Source of the DNA: Paraburkholderia sabiae
Lineage (GTDB): Bacteria; Pseudomonadota; Gammaproteobacteria; Burkholderiales; Burkholderiaceae
Assembly (NCBI RefSeq): GCF_030412785.1
Contig: NZ_CP125295.1
Location: 3,472,001-3,536,000 of the forward strand
DNA: 64,000 nt
Direction: 5' to 3'
Part shown: positions 8,048 to 17,559 of the stretch, piece after piece
How the letters are laid out: every line of letters begins with the position of its first letter
Position numbering within the stretch: the first letter of the stretch is position 1
Translations under genes and position numbers: made by a program
Notes under the pieces: generated by a model
Told to the model about the DNA's origin: nothing
Seen by the model: only the letters and a program-made list of their open reading frames with translations
Database searches by the model: none

Positions 8048-9325
8048 TCAGACTCCGCCAGCCTGCTTTTTCAATGCATTGAGAATGCGCTTTTCAAGCG
8101 CGGCATAGTCGTGCCCGAAGTGATGATCGCCCGAAGTGCGGATCACTTCGACGCCCGTCTTCGTGAGCGTCGGGCAAAGCGTGTCGTCCTCGTGTTCGCC
8201 GTAGAAGCACTGCACGATCTTCGGCGGCAGGCGCGCGAATTCGGGTTTCACCGAAAGAGCCTTGTCGCTGGCAGGCATGCCCAGCCAGCCCGTCACGCGG
8301 ATCTGGAAGTCCGCTGAGGGCGCGAAGCCGAGCAGCGAAATCAGCGAGACCTTTGCGCGCACGGCATCGGGCAAACGGTTGTACGCGAAGGGCATCACGT
8401 CGGCGCCGAACGAATAGCCGATCAGCGCGACATGGTCCGCGTGCCAGCGCGACGAGTACGTTTGCAGCACGCGCGAGAGATCGTGGCTAGTCTGTTCCGG
8501 CGAGTGCTCGGACCAGAAGTAGCGCAGGCTGTCCCAGCCGATCACAGACACGCCGTCCTTCTGCAATTCTTCGGCGATCGTCTTGTCGAGATCGCGCCAG
8601 CCGCCGTCGCCGGAAATCACGATTGCCATCAGGCCGTTCGGATGCGCAGCGGGCAGTTCGATCAGCGGCAGATCGGAGACGTCCTCTTCCTTCATCACGG
8701 CGACGCGCAGATGAGGCGTCGTCAAGTCGACGATGCGTTGCGTGCCCGCCGATGCGTTCGCATCCGTTTCGGCGAAACCAGGCAAGCCCGGACCATGCGT
8801 GACGGTCGGATCCGGCGCGCACGGATTGAAGCGCTTGTCGAGCGTGCCTTGCGGCGCGACGGCGACTGCGCCCGCCACGGTGTTTTCAGGCGCCTGCTTG
8901 AGCACCTGCATCGCGAGCGTCGCGCCTTGGCCCGTGCCCGCAACGATCGGCATGAAATAGCGGTTCGACTGCACCTGCCGTTCGAGTTGATGGCTCACGG
9001 CTTCGGCATCGCCGACCAGTTGATGACACGCTTCCTTCTTCGCAGCGAGATTCGCAGCGTACTTCGCGGTATCGACGCCGACCACCATCGCGCCGTTCTT
9101 CGCGAGCGCGTCGGCGGCCTGCTGATCGGCCGGTTTCCAGCCGCTTTCACGCGAGTACAGCACGACGAAGCCGCGCACATCGCCTGTCGGCTTCGTCACC
9201 GTGACGTCGCCGTAACGGCCGCCCGACACGGTCTCATACGCATGCGCCGTCGGCACGACGCCGGCGAGCGAGCACAACGAAACGCTCGCCAGTGCGGCGA
9301 GCCGGTAAAACTTTTGCATGGTCAT
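8048..9325 (-). CDS. acvB: AcvB/VirJ family periplasmic lipid hydrolase
   Basis: This 425-residue protein has an N-terminal signal peptide ending near AHA. It contains two alpha/beta-hydrolase-like halves as in AcvB; the second contains SGDGGWRDLD near residue 230 and the nucleophile elbow GYSFGAD near residue 310. The ATG at 9325 overlaps the mprF stop as ATGA, so the two are co-translated. AcvB/AtvA partners MprF/LpiA in Agrobacterium and Rhizobium, where AcvB hydrolyses lysyl-phosphatidylglycerol and affects acid tolerance and virulence. The same role is inferred here. A second in-frame ATG at 9319 is possible. Confidence 0.9.
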   Translation of the reverse strand: MTMQKFYRLAALASVSLCSLAGVVPTAHAYETVSGGRYGDVTVTKPTGDVRGFVVLYSRESGWKPADQQAADALAKNGAMVVGVDTAKYAANLAAKKEACHQLVGDAEAVSHQLERQVQSNRYFMPIVAGTGQGATLAMQVLKQAPENTVAGAVAVAPQGTLDKRFNPCAPDPTVTHGPGLPGFAETDANASAGTQRIVDLTTPHLRVAVMKEEDVSDLPLIELPAAHPNGLMAIVISGDGGWRDLDKTIAEELQKDGVSVIGWDSLRYFWSEHSPEQTSHDLSRVLQTYSSRWHADHVALIGYSFGADVMPFAYNRLPDAVRAKVSLISLLGFAPSADFQIRVTGWLGMPASDKALSVKPEFARLPPKIVQCFYGEHEDDTLCPTLTKTGVEVIRTSGDHHFGHDYAALEKRILNALKKQAGGV

Positions 9326-11916
9326 GAACGCCGGCCCCCTGCCAGCAGCGAAAGGTCTGCCAGCGTGAAGAACACGCCGACGGAACCGGATGCAGCGAGA
9401 TAGCGCGGCTCCCAATGAGGCTGAAATTTGCTCTTGAAAGCGCGCAGTCCGCGGAAGTTGTAGAAGCGGCCGCCGAAGCGCCACACGATGTTCGCGAGCC
9501 GGTGCCAGCGCGACGCGAGCGGCGTCGGCGACATGCCGGAGAACGGCGCGATGCCGAGACTCAGCGAACGGAAGCCCGCATGCTTCAGATGCAGCGCAAG
9601 CTGCGTGAACAGATATTCCATCGCATACGGCGAGGCTTCGGGCACATGGCGCATCACGCCGACGGTCGCTTCGGTGTTGAGATCGGTCGTCATGAACGTG
9701 ACGAACGCGACGGGCTCGCCGTTCTGACGCACGAGCATCACCGATTGCGCGGCCAGATAGTCCTCCGTAAATGCAGCCACGGAGAAGCTCTTTTCACGCG
9801 CATCGCGGCTGTCGAGCCAGCCATCGGAAATCGTGCGCAACGTTGCGATCGATTCGGGCACGCGCGCCGGTTCGATCACTTCGACAGCGAAACCATCGCG
9901 CTCGCCGCGTTTGAGCGCATAGCGCAGATGCGCGCGATGCGAGCCCTTCAGATCGAATTCATCGAGCACGACGTGCGCTTCTTCGCCGAGCTTCATCAGC
10001 GTGAGACCGGCGTCGAGATAGAGCGGCAACGCGTTCGCACGCACCTGGTAGAACGCCGCGCGACCGCCGTGCGCATGCGCGAGCGCAACGAACTTGCTGA
10101 TCAGATCCGCCCATTCCGCGCGCGGACCGACGGGGTCGTGCAGCGCGGCCCACGTGCGGCCGTATTTCGCGTACATCAGGAACGCCTGGCGCGACTCGGA
10201 GAACAGGAAGCTCTTGTCGCCCATCAGCGCGAGGCCCGCGTCGCTGCGCTCCTGCGCGCGAAAGATGCGCGCGGCGTCGTCGAGATCGTGTTTTGCGGGC
10301 TTTTCGAAGCGGCCCGCAGCGGGACGCAGCAGTTGCCAGAACGAGAAGGTCGCGGCGAACAGGCTTGCGGCAAGCGTCGCGCGCAGCGCGCGCGGCGCGC
10401 GCTCGTCGAACGCGAATTGCCACCACAGGTCGCGCGTATAGGGCACGTCGCGGAACGCGAACAGCATCACCCACACTGCGAGCATCAGCACCATCGCCAC
10501 GGACACCAGCCAGCCCGCCGTGAAAGGCTCGGCAAACAGCGACGAGCGGCGATTGAAACGCGAGCGCGTCGAGATCAGCAGCACGATCAGCGTCGTCAGC
10601 ACGCCGGCTTCGACGAAGGCGAGACCCTTCGTCAGCGACAGCGCGAGACTCACGACAGCGAGACCCAGCGTGAGCCACCATGCGGCATCGAGCCGTCGCG
10701 ACAAGCCGCGCGCGACGAACAGCAGTGCGACGCCGACCAAGCTGCACAGCATCTGCGAGCTTTCGAGCACCCACAGGGGCACGAGATCGCGCAGGATCGC
10801 GATGCGCTGCAGGAACGCAGGCGTCGCGCTCGAAATCACCAGCATGCCGCCGACCACGAAGGTCAAGAGGCTCAGGAACAGCGGCGCGAGCTGCGACACG
10901 GTGGCCGCGTGATGCAGCGGCAGGTGCTTCTTCAGCGCACGTCCTTCGAAACCGGCCAGCAGGCCCGCCGACACGATCAGCGGCAAGCCGAAATAGATCG
11001 CGCGATACGCGAGGAGCGCGGCGACCATCGAATGCGTCGGCACGCTGCCGCCGAGCGCGAACACCATCGCCGCCTCGAACACGCCGACGCCGCCCGGCGT
11101 ATGGCCGATCAGGCCGAGCAGCATCGCGGCAGCGTAGATCGTGATGAACGACACGAAGCCGACATGCGCGTGCGGCAGCAGCGCCCACAGCGCGAGCCCG
11201 GCCGCGACGACGTCGAGCACGGCGAGCAGAATCTGTTCGATGAAATCGCGGCGCGCGGGGATGTCGAACGACAGCCAGCTCCAGCGCGTGCGGATCTGGC
11301 GCGTGCTCTTGCCGCACGCGAGCGTCAGCAGAACGAGCACCGTCAACAGCGCCGCGCCGCCCCACGCGAGCGCGCCCGTGGGGCTGTGCAGCATCGGGGC
11401 GAGCGTCTGCGCGTCGTACAGCATGCCGAGCGCGGTCATCAGAACGAGTGCCAGCGCCAGCGACACGCTCGTAAACACCGTCATGCGGCCGATTTGCGCG
11501 GGTGTCACGTCGGCGACGGCGTACACGCGCGCGCGCACCGCGCCGCCCGTCAGCGCGCCGAAACCGGTCGCGTTGCCAAGCGCCGAGCCCGCCGTCGCGC
11601 CGATCCACAGCGCCGCACGCGGCACCGCCTTGCCGATGTAGCGCAGCCCCACGGCGTCGCGCCCGACGAGGGCGATATAGCTGAGGATCGTCGCGCCGAG
11701 CGCAGCCGACCACTCGCCCGCTGTCAGATGCCGCAGATGGCGGATCACCGACTTGTAATCGACGGCCTGCGACAGATGCTGGAACACGATCAGCAGCAGC
11801 ACGCAGACACCGAGCGACAACGCGGGCGACAGCACACGCCGGCTGCCGGCCACGGCGCAAGCTCGCTGAAGCAGCGCGGCCGCGCGGCTAATAGAAGAAC
11901 GGGGATGGTCAGACAT
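9322..11916 (-). CDS. mprF: MprF, lysyl-phosphatidylglycerol synthase and flippase
   Basis: This 864-residue inner-membrane protein transfers lysine (or another amino acid) from tRNA to phosphatidylglycerol and flips the product outward, lowering surface negative charge. The N-terminal two-thirds hold many hydrophobic helices (from about residue 30 to 530). The C-terminal cytosolic part (about 540-860) is the DUF2156/GNAT-like synthase domain. Length matches the bifunctional family. The gene is followed without a gap by acvB, forming the known lpiA-acvB type operon. It confers resistance to cationic peptides and acid in other bacteria. Whether lysine or alanine is transferred cannot be told here. 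Confidence 0.93.
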   Translation of the reverse strand: MSDHPRSSISRAAALLQRACAVAGSRRVLSPALSLGVCVLLLIVFQHLSQAVDYKSVIRHLRHLTAGEWSAALGATILSYIALVGRDAVGLRYIGKAVPRAALWIGATAGSALGNATGFGALTGGAVRARVYAVADVTPAQIGRMTVFTSVSLALALVLMTALGMLYDAQTLAPMLHSPTGALAWGGAALLTVLVLLTLACGKSTRQIRTRWSWLSFDIPARRDFIEQILLAVLDVVAAGLALWALLPHAHVGFVSFITIYAAAMLLGLIGHTPGGVGVFEAAMVFALGGSVPTHSMVAALLAYRAIYFGLPLIVSAGLLAGFEGRALKKHLPLHHAATVSQLAPLFLSLLTFVVGGMLVISSATPAFLQRIAILRDLVPLWVLESSQMLCSLVGVALLFVARGLSRRLDAAWWLTLGLAVVSLALSLTKGLAFVEAGVLTTLIVLLISTRSRFNRRSSLFAEPFTAGWLVSVAMVLMLAVWVMLFAFRDVPYTRDLWWQFAFDERAPRALRATLAASLFAATFSFWQLLRPAAGRFEKPAKHDLDDAARIFRAQERSDAGLALMGDKSFLFSESRQAFLMYAKYGRTWAALHDPVGPRAEWADLISKFVALAHAHGGRAAFYQVRANALPLYLDAGLTLMKLGEEAHVVLDEFDLKGSHRAHLRYALKRGERDGFAVEVIEPARVPESIATLRTISDGWLDSRDAREKSFSVAAFTEDYLAAQSVMLVRQNGEPVAFVTFMTTDLNTEATVGVMRHVPEASPYAMEYLFTQLALHLKHAGFRSLSLGIAPFSGMSPTPLASRWHRLANIVWRFGGRFYNFRGLRAFKSKFQPHWEPRYLAASGSVGVFFTLADLSLLAGGRRS

Positions 11917-12434
11917 GGATGAATCCGGGTATTGCCTGATGTTTCAACAATGGTCTCGTTGCTGAAGCATCGAATAAGGTTGGATTTCGGAGCGTATCGG
12001 ACGCTATCGTCGTCCGGAATTCGCCTGTTTCAACTCTTTACAAATGGACAACGGCAAATTGTCCAAAAGGTTGACATCGGGAACGACCCGAAGGCGATTT
12101 TTTGCAGTTTTCGCTTAAGAAATCCTGATGTGAGGGAGGATCGACCTGAAATTGAGTCGAATTTGCCTGGCTCGAAGACGGTGCGGCTCGCTGCTGCCAA
12201 TCGGGCGCTCAGCGCCAGCCCGCATGCGGATTCGCTTTCCAGCCGGTGCGACCCGGTGGATGTACCGGTTAGTACAAACCCTGACGGCGCATGTCCTGCA
12301 TTCCGGCCTTTCGAGCCCGGACGCACGATACCAGATTTGACATTACGTTTTGCCTTCTCGCACGTTCTGGCCGCTTTCAACACCCTACGGTTCAGCGACA
12401 GGCATCCGCCCGATTCCCCGGCGGCGCAATGCAA
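11917..12434. other. intergenic region upstream of mprF
   Basis: About 520 bp without a supportable gene. A 141-codon minus-strand frame at 12030-12455 has no recognisable motif and runs into a terminator hairpin, so I leave it out. The region should contain the mprF promoter. No clear operator was seen. Confidence 0.5.
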
Positions 12435-12465
12435 AAGGCCCCGGTTGTCTGCCAACCGGGGCCTT
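12435..12465 (-). terminator. terminator of the emr operon
   Basis: A perfect 12-bp inverted repeat (AAGGCCCCGGTT / AACCGGGGCCTT) with a 7-nt loop, followed on the minus strand by a short T-run. It lies 26 bp past the emrB stop. Confidence 0.85.
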
Positions 12466-12490
12466 CCTTGTTGCGTGCAGTGCGCCGCGC

Positions 12491-14050
12491 TCAGTGGGCG
12501 CCCGACGCCGCGGCGCTGCCGCCGCCGCCCTTACTCGGCTTCGTCAGCCAGATCAAGGGAATGATCACGATGAAAATCATCGACGACAACCAGAAGATGT
12601 CGTTCAGCCCGAGCATCGCGGCTTGCGCGTTCAGCGACCGTTCGAAGAACGCGACGGCCTGATCGGAGCTGCCGCCGAGCGCCGCGTGGATGCTCGTGAG
12701 CGCGCCTGTGTAATCGGGATTCGTCGCGCTCGACTGTTCCGCGAGTTGCGCATGATGCAGGATCGTGCGGTTGTTCCAGCCGGTCGAAATCAGCGACGTC
12801 CCCACGCCGCCCGCGAAAATCCGCACGAAGTTCGACAGACCCGCCGCGGCCGGAATCTTTTCTGCAGGCAAGCCGGAAAGGATGATCGCCGTCAGCGGCA
12901 CAAAGAACAGCGCCATCGGAATGCCTTGCAGCAGGGTCGGCAGAATCAGCGTCCACTGGTCGACGCCCGTCGTGTAGTGCGAGCGCATGATGAACACCCC
13001 CGCAAAACCGACGAAGGCAAGCGTCGCGAGCACACGCGCATCGGACTTCGGCATGATCTTCGCCATCACGGGCGCGAGCAGCACGGCGAAGACGCCGAGC
13101 GGCGCGGTCACGAGCCCTGCGTCGACGGAACGATAGCCGAGATAGCCCTGAATCCATTGCGGCAGGATCACGAGGTTCGCGAAGAACACGGCGTACGCAA
13201 CCGAAATCGCAATCGTGCCGCCACGGAAGTTCTGCCCCGCGAAGAGCCGCAAATCGACGATCGGGTTCTTCTCCGTGAACTCCCAGATCAGGAAGAACAG
13301 GAAGCTGATCGCCGCCACGATCGTCAGCGCCCAGATTACGGGCGAGTTGAACCAGTCGAGATCCTTGCCCTTGTCGAGCATGATCTGCAGTGTGCCGACC
13401 CACATGGCGAGCGACAGCAGGCCGATCTTGTCGATGGGCAGCTTGCGCGTCTGCGATTCGCGGTCGCGATAGAGCATCCACGTCACGCCCGCCGCGAACA
13501 GGCCCACGGGAATGTTGATGTAGAAGATCCACGACCAGCTGTAGCTGTCGGTGATCCAGCCGCCGAGCGCGGGGCCAGCAATCGGGCCGACCGTCGCCGT
13601 CATCGCCCACAGCGACAACGCCGTCGAGCTTTTTTCCTTCGGATACGAAGCGAGCAGAATGGCCTGCGACAGCGGCGTGAGCGGTCCCGCGACGAGGCCT
13701 TGCAGCACGCGCGCGGCCAGCAGCACGATCAGGTTCGGCGCGACGCCGCACAGCCACGACGAGAACACGAACAGCAGGATCGACACGACGAACAGCTTGA
13801 TCTGGCCGACGCGCTGCGTGAGCCAGCCTGTCAGCGGAATCGCGACGGCATTGGCCGCCGAAAACAGCGTGATGACCCATGTGCCTTCATCGACGGATAC
13901 GCCGAGATTGCCGGAGATGGTCGGAATGGCAACGTTCGCGATGGACGAGTCCAGCACGTTCATGAACGTGGCGAGCGCGACGGCGAGCGTCGCGAGCACC
14001 AGCTTGCCGCCCGTGAACGGCGGCGGTGCGGTTTGCGTAGAAGGATTCAT
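12491..14050 (-). CDS. emrB: EmrB-type DHA2 family multidrug MFS exporter
   Basis: This 519-residue inner-membrane drug:proton antiporter has the 14-helix DHA2 pattern. The DHA-type motif A region LTGWLTQRVGQ is visible near residue 75, with a long run of hydrophobic segments to about residue 505. It is the last gene of a tripartite export operon (marR, outer-membrane factor, emrA, emrB) and would extrude hydrophobic toxic compounds through the EmrA adaptor and the outer-membrane channel. A copy of the operon operator lies directly upstream in the emrA-emrB gap. The substrate is unknown. Confidence 0.92.
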   Translation of the reverse strand: MNPSTQTAPPPFTGGKLVLATLAVALATFMNVLDSSIANVAIPTISGNLGVSVDEGTWVITLFSAANAVAIPLTGWLTQRVGQIKLFVVSILLFVFSSWLCGVAPNLIVLLAARVLQGLVAGPLTPLSQAILLASYPKEKSSTALSLWAMTATVGPIAGPALGGWITDSYSWSWIFYINIPVGLFAAGVTWMLYRDRESQTRKLPIDKIGLLSLAMWVGTLQIMLDKGKDLDWFNSPVIWALTIVAAISFLFFLIWEFTEKNPIVDLRLFAGQNFRGGTIAISVAYAVFFANLVILPQWIQGYLGYRSVDAGLVTAPLGVFAVLLAPVMAKIMPKSDARVLATLAFVGFAGVFIMRSHYTTGVDQWTLILPTLLQGIPMALFFVPLTAIILSGLPAEKIPAAAGLSNFVRIFAGGVGTSLISTGWNNRTILHHAQLAEQSSATNPDYTGALTSIHAALGGSSDQAVAFFERSLNAQAAMLGLNDIFWLSSMIFIVIIPLIWLTKPSKGGGGSAAASGAH

Positions 14051-14061
14051 GGCGGCTTATC

Positions 14062-14079
14062 TATCTGACCTGTCAGGTA
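14062..14079. promoter_or_regulatory. MarR operator copy in front of emrB
   Basis: The imperfect palindrome TATCTGACCTGTCAGGTA lies in the 75-bp gap between emrA and emrB. It matches sites in front of marR, the outer-membrane factor gene and the second marR gene, all of the form CTGAC-N2-(G/A)TCAG with small changes. Confidence 0.7.
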
Positions 14080-14125
14080 ATTGAGCAAGCGAAGGCGCAT
14101 CGATGAGTCGCGTCTTCGCTCCGGT

Positions 14126-15388
14126 TCAGCCCGCGTGCTTCGGAAGCGGCCGGGCGGCTTCCGCATGCGTCGGCACCATGTTCTGCGCGATGATCCGGTC
14201 GATCTCCGCGTCGGCCTGCGCGCCGTATTCGGCGAACACGTCCGTGCGATACGTCGTGTTCATCGCGGCGCCGAGTTGTTCGCCTGTGTTGTCGCGCGTA
14301 TCCACGTCGACATCCATCGACAGACCGATCCGCAGCGGATGCGCTTCCAGTTCCTTCGGATCGAGCTGGATGCGTGCGGGCAAACGCTGCACGACCTTGA
14401 TCCAGTTGCCCGTCGCGTTCTGCGCAGGCAGCGTGGCGAACGCGCTACCCGTTCCCGCCGAGAAGCCCACGACGCGGCCGTGATACTCGACCTTGCCGCC
14501 GTACACATCGGCTGTCAGCGTGACGGGCTGGCCGATGCGCATGTTGCGCAGCTGGCTTTCCTTATAGTTCGCGTCGACCCACACGCCGTCGAGCGGCACG
14601 ATCGCCATCAATGGCGTGCCCGGCGACACGCGCTGTCCGACCTGCACCGAGCGTTTCGCGACATAACCGGTGACGGGTGCGGGCAGCGTGTTGCGCGCAT
14701 ACGCCAGGTACGCGTCGCGCACCTTCGATGCCGCGGCCTGCACGTTCGGGTGTTCCGCGACCGTCGTGCGATCGGTCAACGCGCGGTTCGCTTCCGCCTG
14801 CTGGCGCGCGGCATCGAGTGCGGCCTGCGCGGCCGTCACGGTGTCGCGTGCATGCGCGATGTCTTCGGCGGAAACCGCCCCTGTTCCAGCAACCGCCTGG
14901 CGGCGGCGCAGATCGTCCTGTGCGCGAGCCAGATCCGATTGCTTCTGCGCGACGTTCGCCGCGTAGAAATCGTTGTTCACGTACAGGCTGCTGACTTGCC
15001 GCACGGTTTGTCCGAGCGTCGCTTCGGCATTGCCGAGCGCGACCTTTGCGTCTGCGTTGTCGAGCTTCACAACGGAGTCGCCCATCTTCACGATCTGCGT
15101 ATCGTCGGCATTCACGGCGATCACGGTGCCCGTCACTTGCGGCGTGAGTTGCACGAGATTGCCGCTCACGTAGGCGTCGTCGGTGGACTCGTGATAACGC
15201 GCGTACGTCATGTAGTACGCGCCGTAAGCAGCCGCCGATGCGACGACGGCCGCGCCGAGCAGCGACAACAGCAGCTTGCGTTTGCGCGTGTTGGGCTCAG
15301 CGGCGCTTGCAGCTTCTGGTTTTGCGCGCGGCGCTGCCGCTTGAGTCGCTTGTGTCGTTTCGCGCTCGGTGTTTTCGATTTCGCTCAT
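14126..15388 (-). CDS. emrA: EmrA/HlyD-family membrane fusion protein
   Basis: This 420-residue periplasmic adaptor joins the EmrB pump to the outer-membrane channel. I chose the ATG at 15388 because the longer upstream frame overlaps the outer-membrane factor gene and has no family similarity. An Ala/Glu-rich cytoplasmic tail precedes one transmembrane helix (about residues 37-57). The lipoyl/barrel-sandwich segment STDDAYVSGN follows, then an alpha-helical hairpin (about 120-230) and the second half-barrel around TGYVAKRSVQVGQRVSPG. Length and order are typical for EmrA. It lies 34 bp downstream of the outer-membrane factor gene. Confidence 0.93.
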   Translation of the reverse strand: MSEIENTERETTQATQAAAPRAKPEAASAAEPNTRKRKLLLSLLGAAVVASAAAYGAYYMTYARYHESTDDAYVSGNLVQLTPQVTGTVIAVNADDTQIVKMGDSVVKLDNADAKVALGNAEATLGQTVRQVSSLYVNNDFYAANVAQKQSDLARAQDDLRRRQAVAGTGAVSAEDIAHARDTVTAAQAALDAARQQAEANRALTDRTTVAEHPNVQAAASKVRDAYLAYARNTLPAPVTGYVAKRSVQVGQRVSPGTPLMAIVPLDGVWVDANYKESQLRNMRIGQPVTLTADVYGGKVEYHGRVVGFSAGTGSAFATLPAQNATGNWIKVVQRLPARIQLDPKELEAHPLRIGLSMDVDVDTRDNTGEQLGAAMNTTYRTDVFAEYGAQADAEIDRIIAQNMVPTHAEAARPLPKHAG

Positions 15389-15422
15389 GTTCTGTTCTCC
15401 AGGCAATTCGATCGGTAGGCGC

Positions 15423-16931
15423 TCAATGCGCGGCGTTGGAAGACGTTTCAGGGGCAGACGCGATGTGCGCGTTCTGATCGGTGTTCGACGTATCGACGAA
15501 ACCGCCGCCCAGCGCGGACGCCAGCGCGATCTGCTGATCGCGGCGGTCCATGCGCAGATTCGCAACGGCCTGATCGGCGGCGAGCGCGTTGACGTCGGCA
15601 TTCAGTACGGTCAACTGGTTCGTGAGCCCGGCCTTGTATTGCACGAGCGCGAGCGTGTCGGCCTGGCGCGCGGCATCCTGTGCGGTCTGGGCGTCGACGA
15701 GTTGTCCATCCGTCGAACGCACGCCCGCGAGTTGCGTGGCGACCTCGCTCAATGCGGTGACGAGCGTCTGGTTGTAGGTCGCGACGGCGTAGTCGAAATC
15801 GGCGTAACGGCCCTTCAGTTGCGCACGCAGTTCGCCTGCATCGAAGATGGGCAGATGAATCGCGGGACCGGCCGATGCCGTGCGGCTCGCCGCCGTCAGG
15901 AAGCGTCCGAAGCCGAACGCGTCGAGTCCGATCGCGGCGCTCAGGTTGATGTCGGGATAGAACTCGGCCTTCGCTTCCTTCACGTCGTGCGTCATCGCAT
16001 CGACGCGCCAGCGCGCAGCGACGATGTCGGGACGACGGCTCACGAGATCGGCGGGCAGGTTGTCGGGCAGCTTCACTTCATCGCCGATACCGAGCGTCGG
16101 GCGCGCGATCTGCAACCCACGGTCGGGTCCTGCGCCGAGCAGCGCGGCGATCTGATAGCGCGTCGTGAGAATCTGACCGTCGAGCGATTTCAGCGTCGCG
16201 CGGCTCGTCGCGAGATTCGCTTGCGCCGTCTTGCGCTCGACTTCCGTATCGAGCCCCGTCGCGATGCGGCCCGCCGTGATCCTGTCGATTTGCTCGCGCT
16301 GCGCGATTTCCTGCTGCGCGATATCGCGCAGCGCATAGAGACGTGCAAGCTGGTTATAGGTGCGCGCAATCGAGGTCGTCAGCGTCAGCTTGATCACTTC
16401 GGCATCGGCCTGGCTCGCCTGCAGTTGCGAGATCGCGGCCTTCAGCGCTTCGCGATTCTTGCCCCACAGGTCAAGATCGTACGAAGCGCTCAGCAGACCC
16501 TTGTTCTCCGTCTGCCACGAACCGCCATATGGGGGCGGCACGAGCGCCGTGCTCGAATATTGCTGACGTGTCAGCGAATAGCTCGCATCGACGCGCGGCA
16601 TCGTGCTCGCCTTCGCCGTTTCGCTAAACGCCGCCGCCGATGCCACACGGGCGCGCGCCTGCTCCAGCGTCGGACTGCCCTTCAATGCTTCGTCGATCAG
16701 GGTTTTCAGCTGCGCATCGCCGAACTGGTCGGCCCAGTTCGCGGCAGGCCAATGGCCCTGCTCCGCGGGAATGCTTTGCTGCGTCGCGTACTGCTGCGGC
16801 TCGGCCGTCTTCGCGTCGCTATGAATACCCGCGTAGTTCACGCATGCCGACAGCACGGCCGCAAACATCACCGACACGCCGACCTTCAGTGCGCCGGAAG
16901 CGCGCCGCCTCATATTTGATTGCTTGTTCAT
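15423..16931 (-). CDS. outer-membrane efflux lipoprotein, NodT/OprM family
   Basis: This 502-residue TolC-like outer-membrane factor completes the EmrAB pump. The start at 16931 gives a signal sequence ending in the lipobox LSAC near residue 30. Two OEP repeats follow, with the RRPDI motif (near residue 290) typical of the NodT family between them. A longer upstream frame overlaps the marR gene and is ignored. It is the second gene in the operon after marR. A MarR operator copy sits immediately before its start codon, so repressor bound there could also hinder read-through. Confidence 0.92.
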   Translation of the reverse strand: MNKQSNMRRRASGALKVGVSVMFAAVLSACVNYAGIHSDAKTAEPQQYATQQSIPAEQGHWPAANWADQFGDAQLKTLIDEALKGSPTLEQARARVASAAAFSETAKASTMPRVDASYSLTRQQYSSTALVPPPYGGSWQTENKGLLSASYDLDLWGKNREALKAAISQLQASQADAEVIKLTLTTSIARTYNQLARLYALRDIAQQEIAQREQIDRITAGRIATGLDTEVERKTAQANLATSRATLKSLDGQILTTRYQIAALLGAGPDRGLQIARPTLGIGDEVKLPDNLPADLVSRRPDIVAARWRVDAMTHDVKEAKAEFYPDINLSAAIGLDAFGFGRFLTAASRTASAGPAIHLPIFDAGELRAQLKGRYADFDYAVATYNQTLVTALSEVATQLAGVRSTDGQLVDAQTAQDAARQADTLALVQYKAGLTNQLTVLNADVNALAADQAVANLRMDRRDQQIALASALGGGFVDTSNTDQNAHIASAPETSSNAAH

Positions 16932-16949
16932 TGTCTGACCTATCAGATA
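16932..16949. promoter_or_regulatory. MarR operator copy before the outer-membrane factor gene
   Basis: The sequence TGTCTGACCTATCAGATA begins one base upstream of the start codon of the outer-membrane factor gene. It matches the other three sites, with CTGAC-CT-ATCAG as core. Confidence 0.65.
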
Positions 16950-16968
16950 ATCGGATAAAAAAACACGT

Positions 16969-17406
16969 TCAATCGTTGAGGAACTTGCCGAGCAAGCGGC
17001 GCAATTCGTCGAATTCTTCCTGCGTGAAGCATTGCAGCCGCGCATTCAGCACATCGGGTGCGATTTCCGTGATCCGCAGCGCGACTTCGCGGCCCGCTTC
17101 CGTCAGTTCGAGATTCACCACACGGCGGTCGTCGTGGTCACGCGTGCGCGTCAGCATGCCGAGCGTTTCGAGCTTGTCGAGCGTGCGCGTCATCAGGCCC
17201 GTGTCGATGCCGAGATGGCGCGACAGCATTGCCGGCGTCGTATCCGTGCCGCGCAACAACGACATGAAAATGCCGACATGGTGAGCCCGCACGTTCAGAC
17301 CCTTCACCGCTGCGTCCATTTGCACGACGATCAGGTTGCGCGCCTTGCTGATCGCGAACCCGACGTTGTCGGTCAAATGAAAATCTTCCTTCGAATAGTG
17401 CGACAT
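16969..17406 (-). CDS. MarR-family repressor of the emr pump operon
   Basis: This 145-residue winged-helix repressor is the first gene of the pump operon. I chose the ATG at 17406, with a GGAG ribosome site. That start also aligns with its paralogue next door, which begins in the same way. The recognition region carries GIDTGLMTR and the wing DDRRVVNL. By hand alignment it is about 58 percent identical to the neighbouring MarR gene without gaps. An operator copy lies 30 bp upstream, which suggests autoregulation. Release of the repressor by a phenolic or drug ligand would induce the pump; the ligand is unknown. Confidence 0.93.
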   Translation of the reverse strand: MSHYSKEDFHLTDNVGFAISKARNLIVVQMDAAVKGLNVRAHHVGIFMSLLRGTDTTPAMLSRHLGIDTGLMTRTLDKLETLGMLTRTRDHDDRRVVNLELTEAGREVALRITEIAPDVLNARLQCFTQEEFDELRRLLGKFLND

Positions 17407-17435
17407 CTCTGACTCCTCGCTATTTGCACGAACAA

Positions 17436-17453
17436 TAATTGACATGTCAGATA
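17436..17453. promoter_or_regulatory. MarR operator in the emr operon promoter
   Basis: The sequence TAATTGACATGTCAGATA contains the perfect 10-bp palindrome TGACATGTCA, 30 bp upstream of the marR start codon. It aligns with the three other copies in this region. Confidence 0.75.
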
Positions 17454-17559
17454 TAGTCAACGGCATCTGAGCGCAACTCATTGTTACGTCAGAAGCAACA
17501 GCGCTTATCTATCGAAGGGATAATGCGACGCTGCGAGGCAGGAGGCGGGATCGGGGGAT

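Noticed and set aside
9415..11922. An 835-codon open frame on the plus strand opposite mprF
   Set aside because: It is a frame shadow: Arg/His/Glu-rich, no domain, and caused by codon bias of the high-GC mprF gene.
12030..12455. Possible 141-residue gene on the minus strand upstream of mprF
   Set aside because: It starts inside the emr terminator hairpin, has no ribosome site and no recognisable motif.
12350..14068. A 572-codon plus-strand frame opposite emrB
   Set aside because: Low-complexity Arg/Gln/Asp-rich translation with no motif, fully opposite a clear transporter gene.
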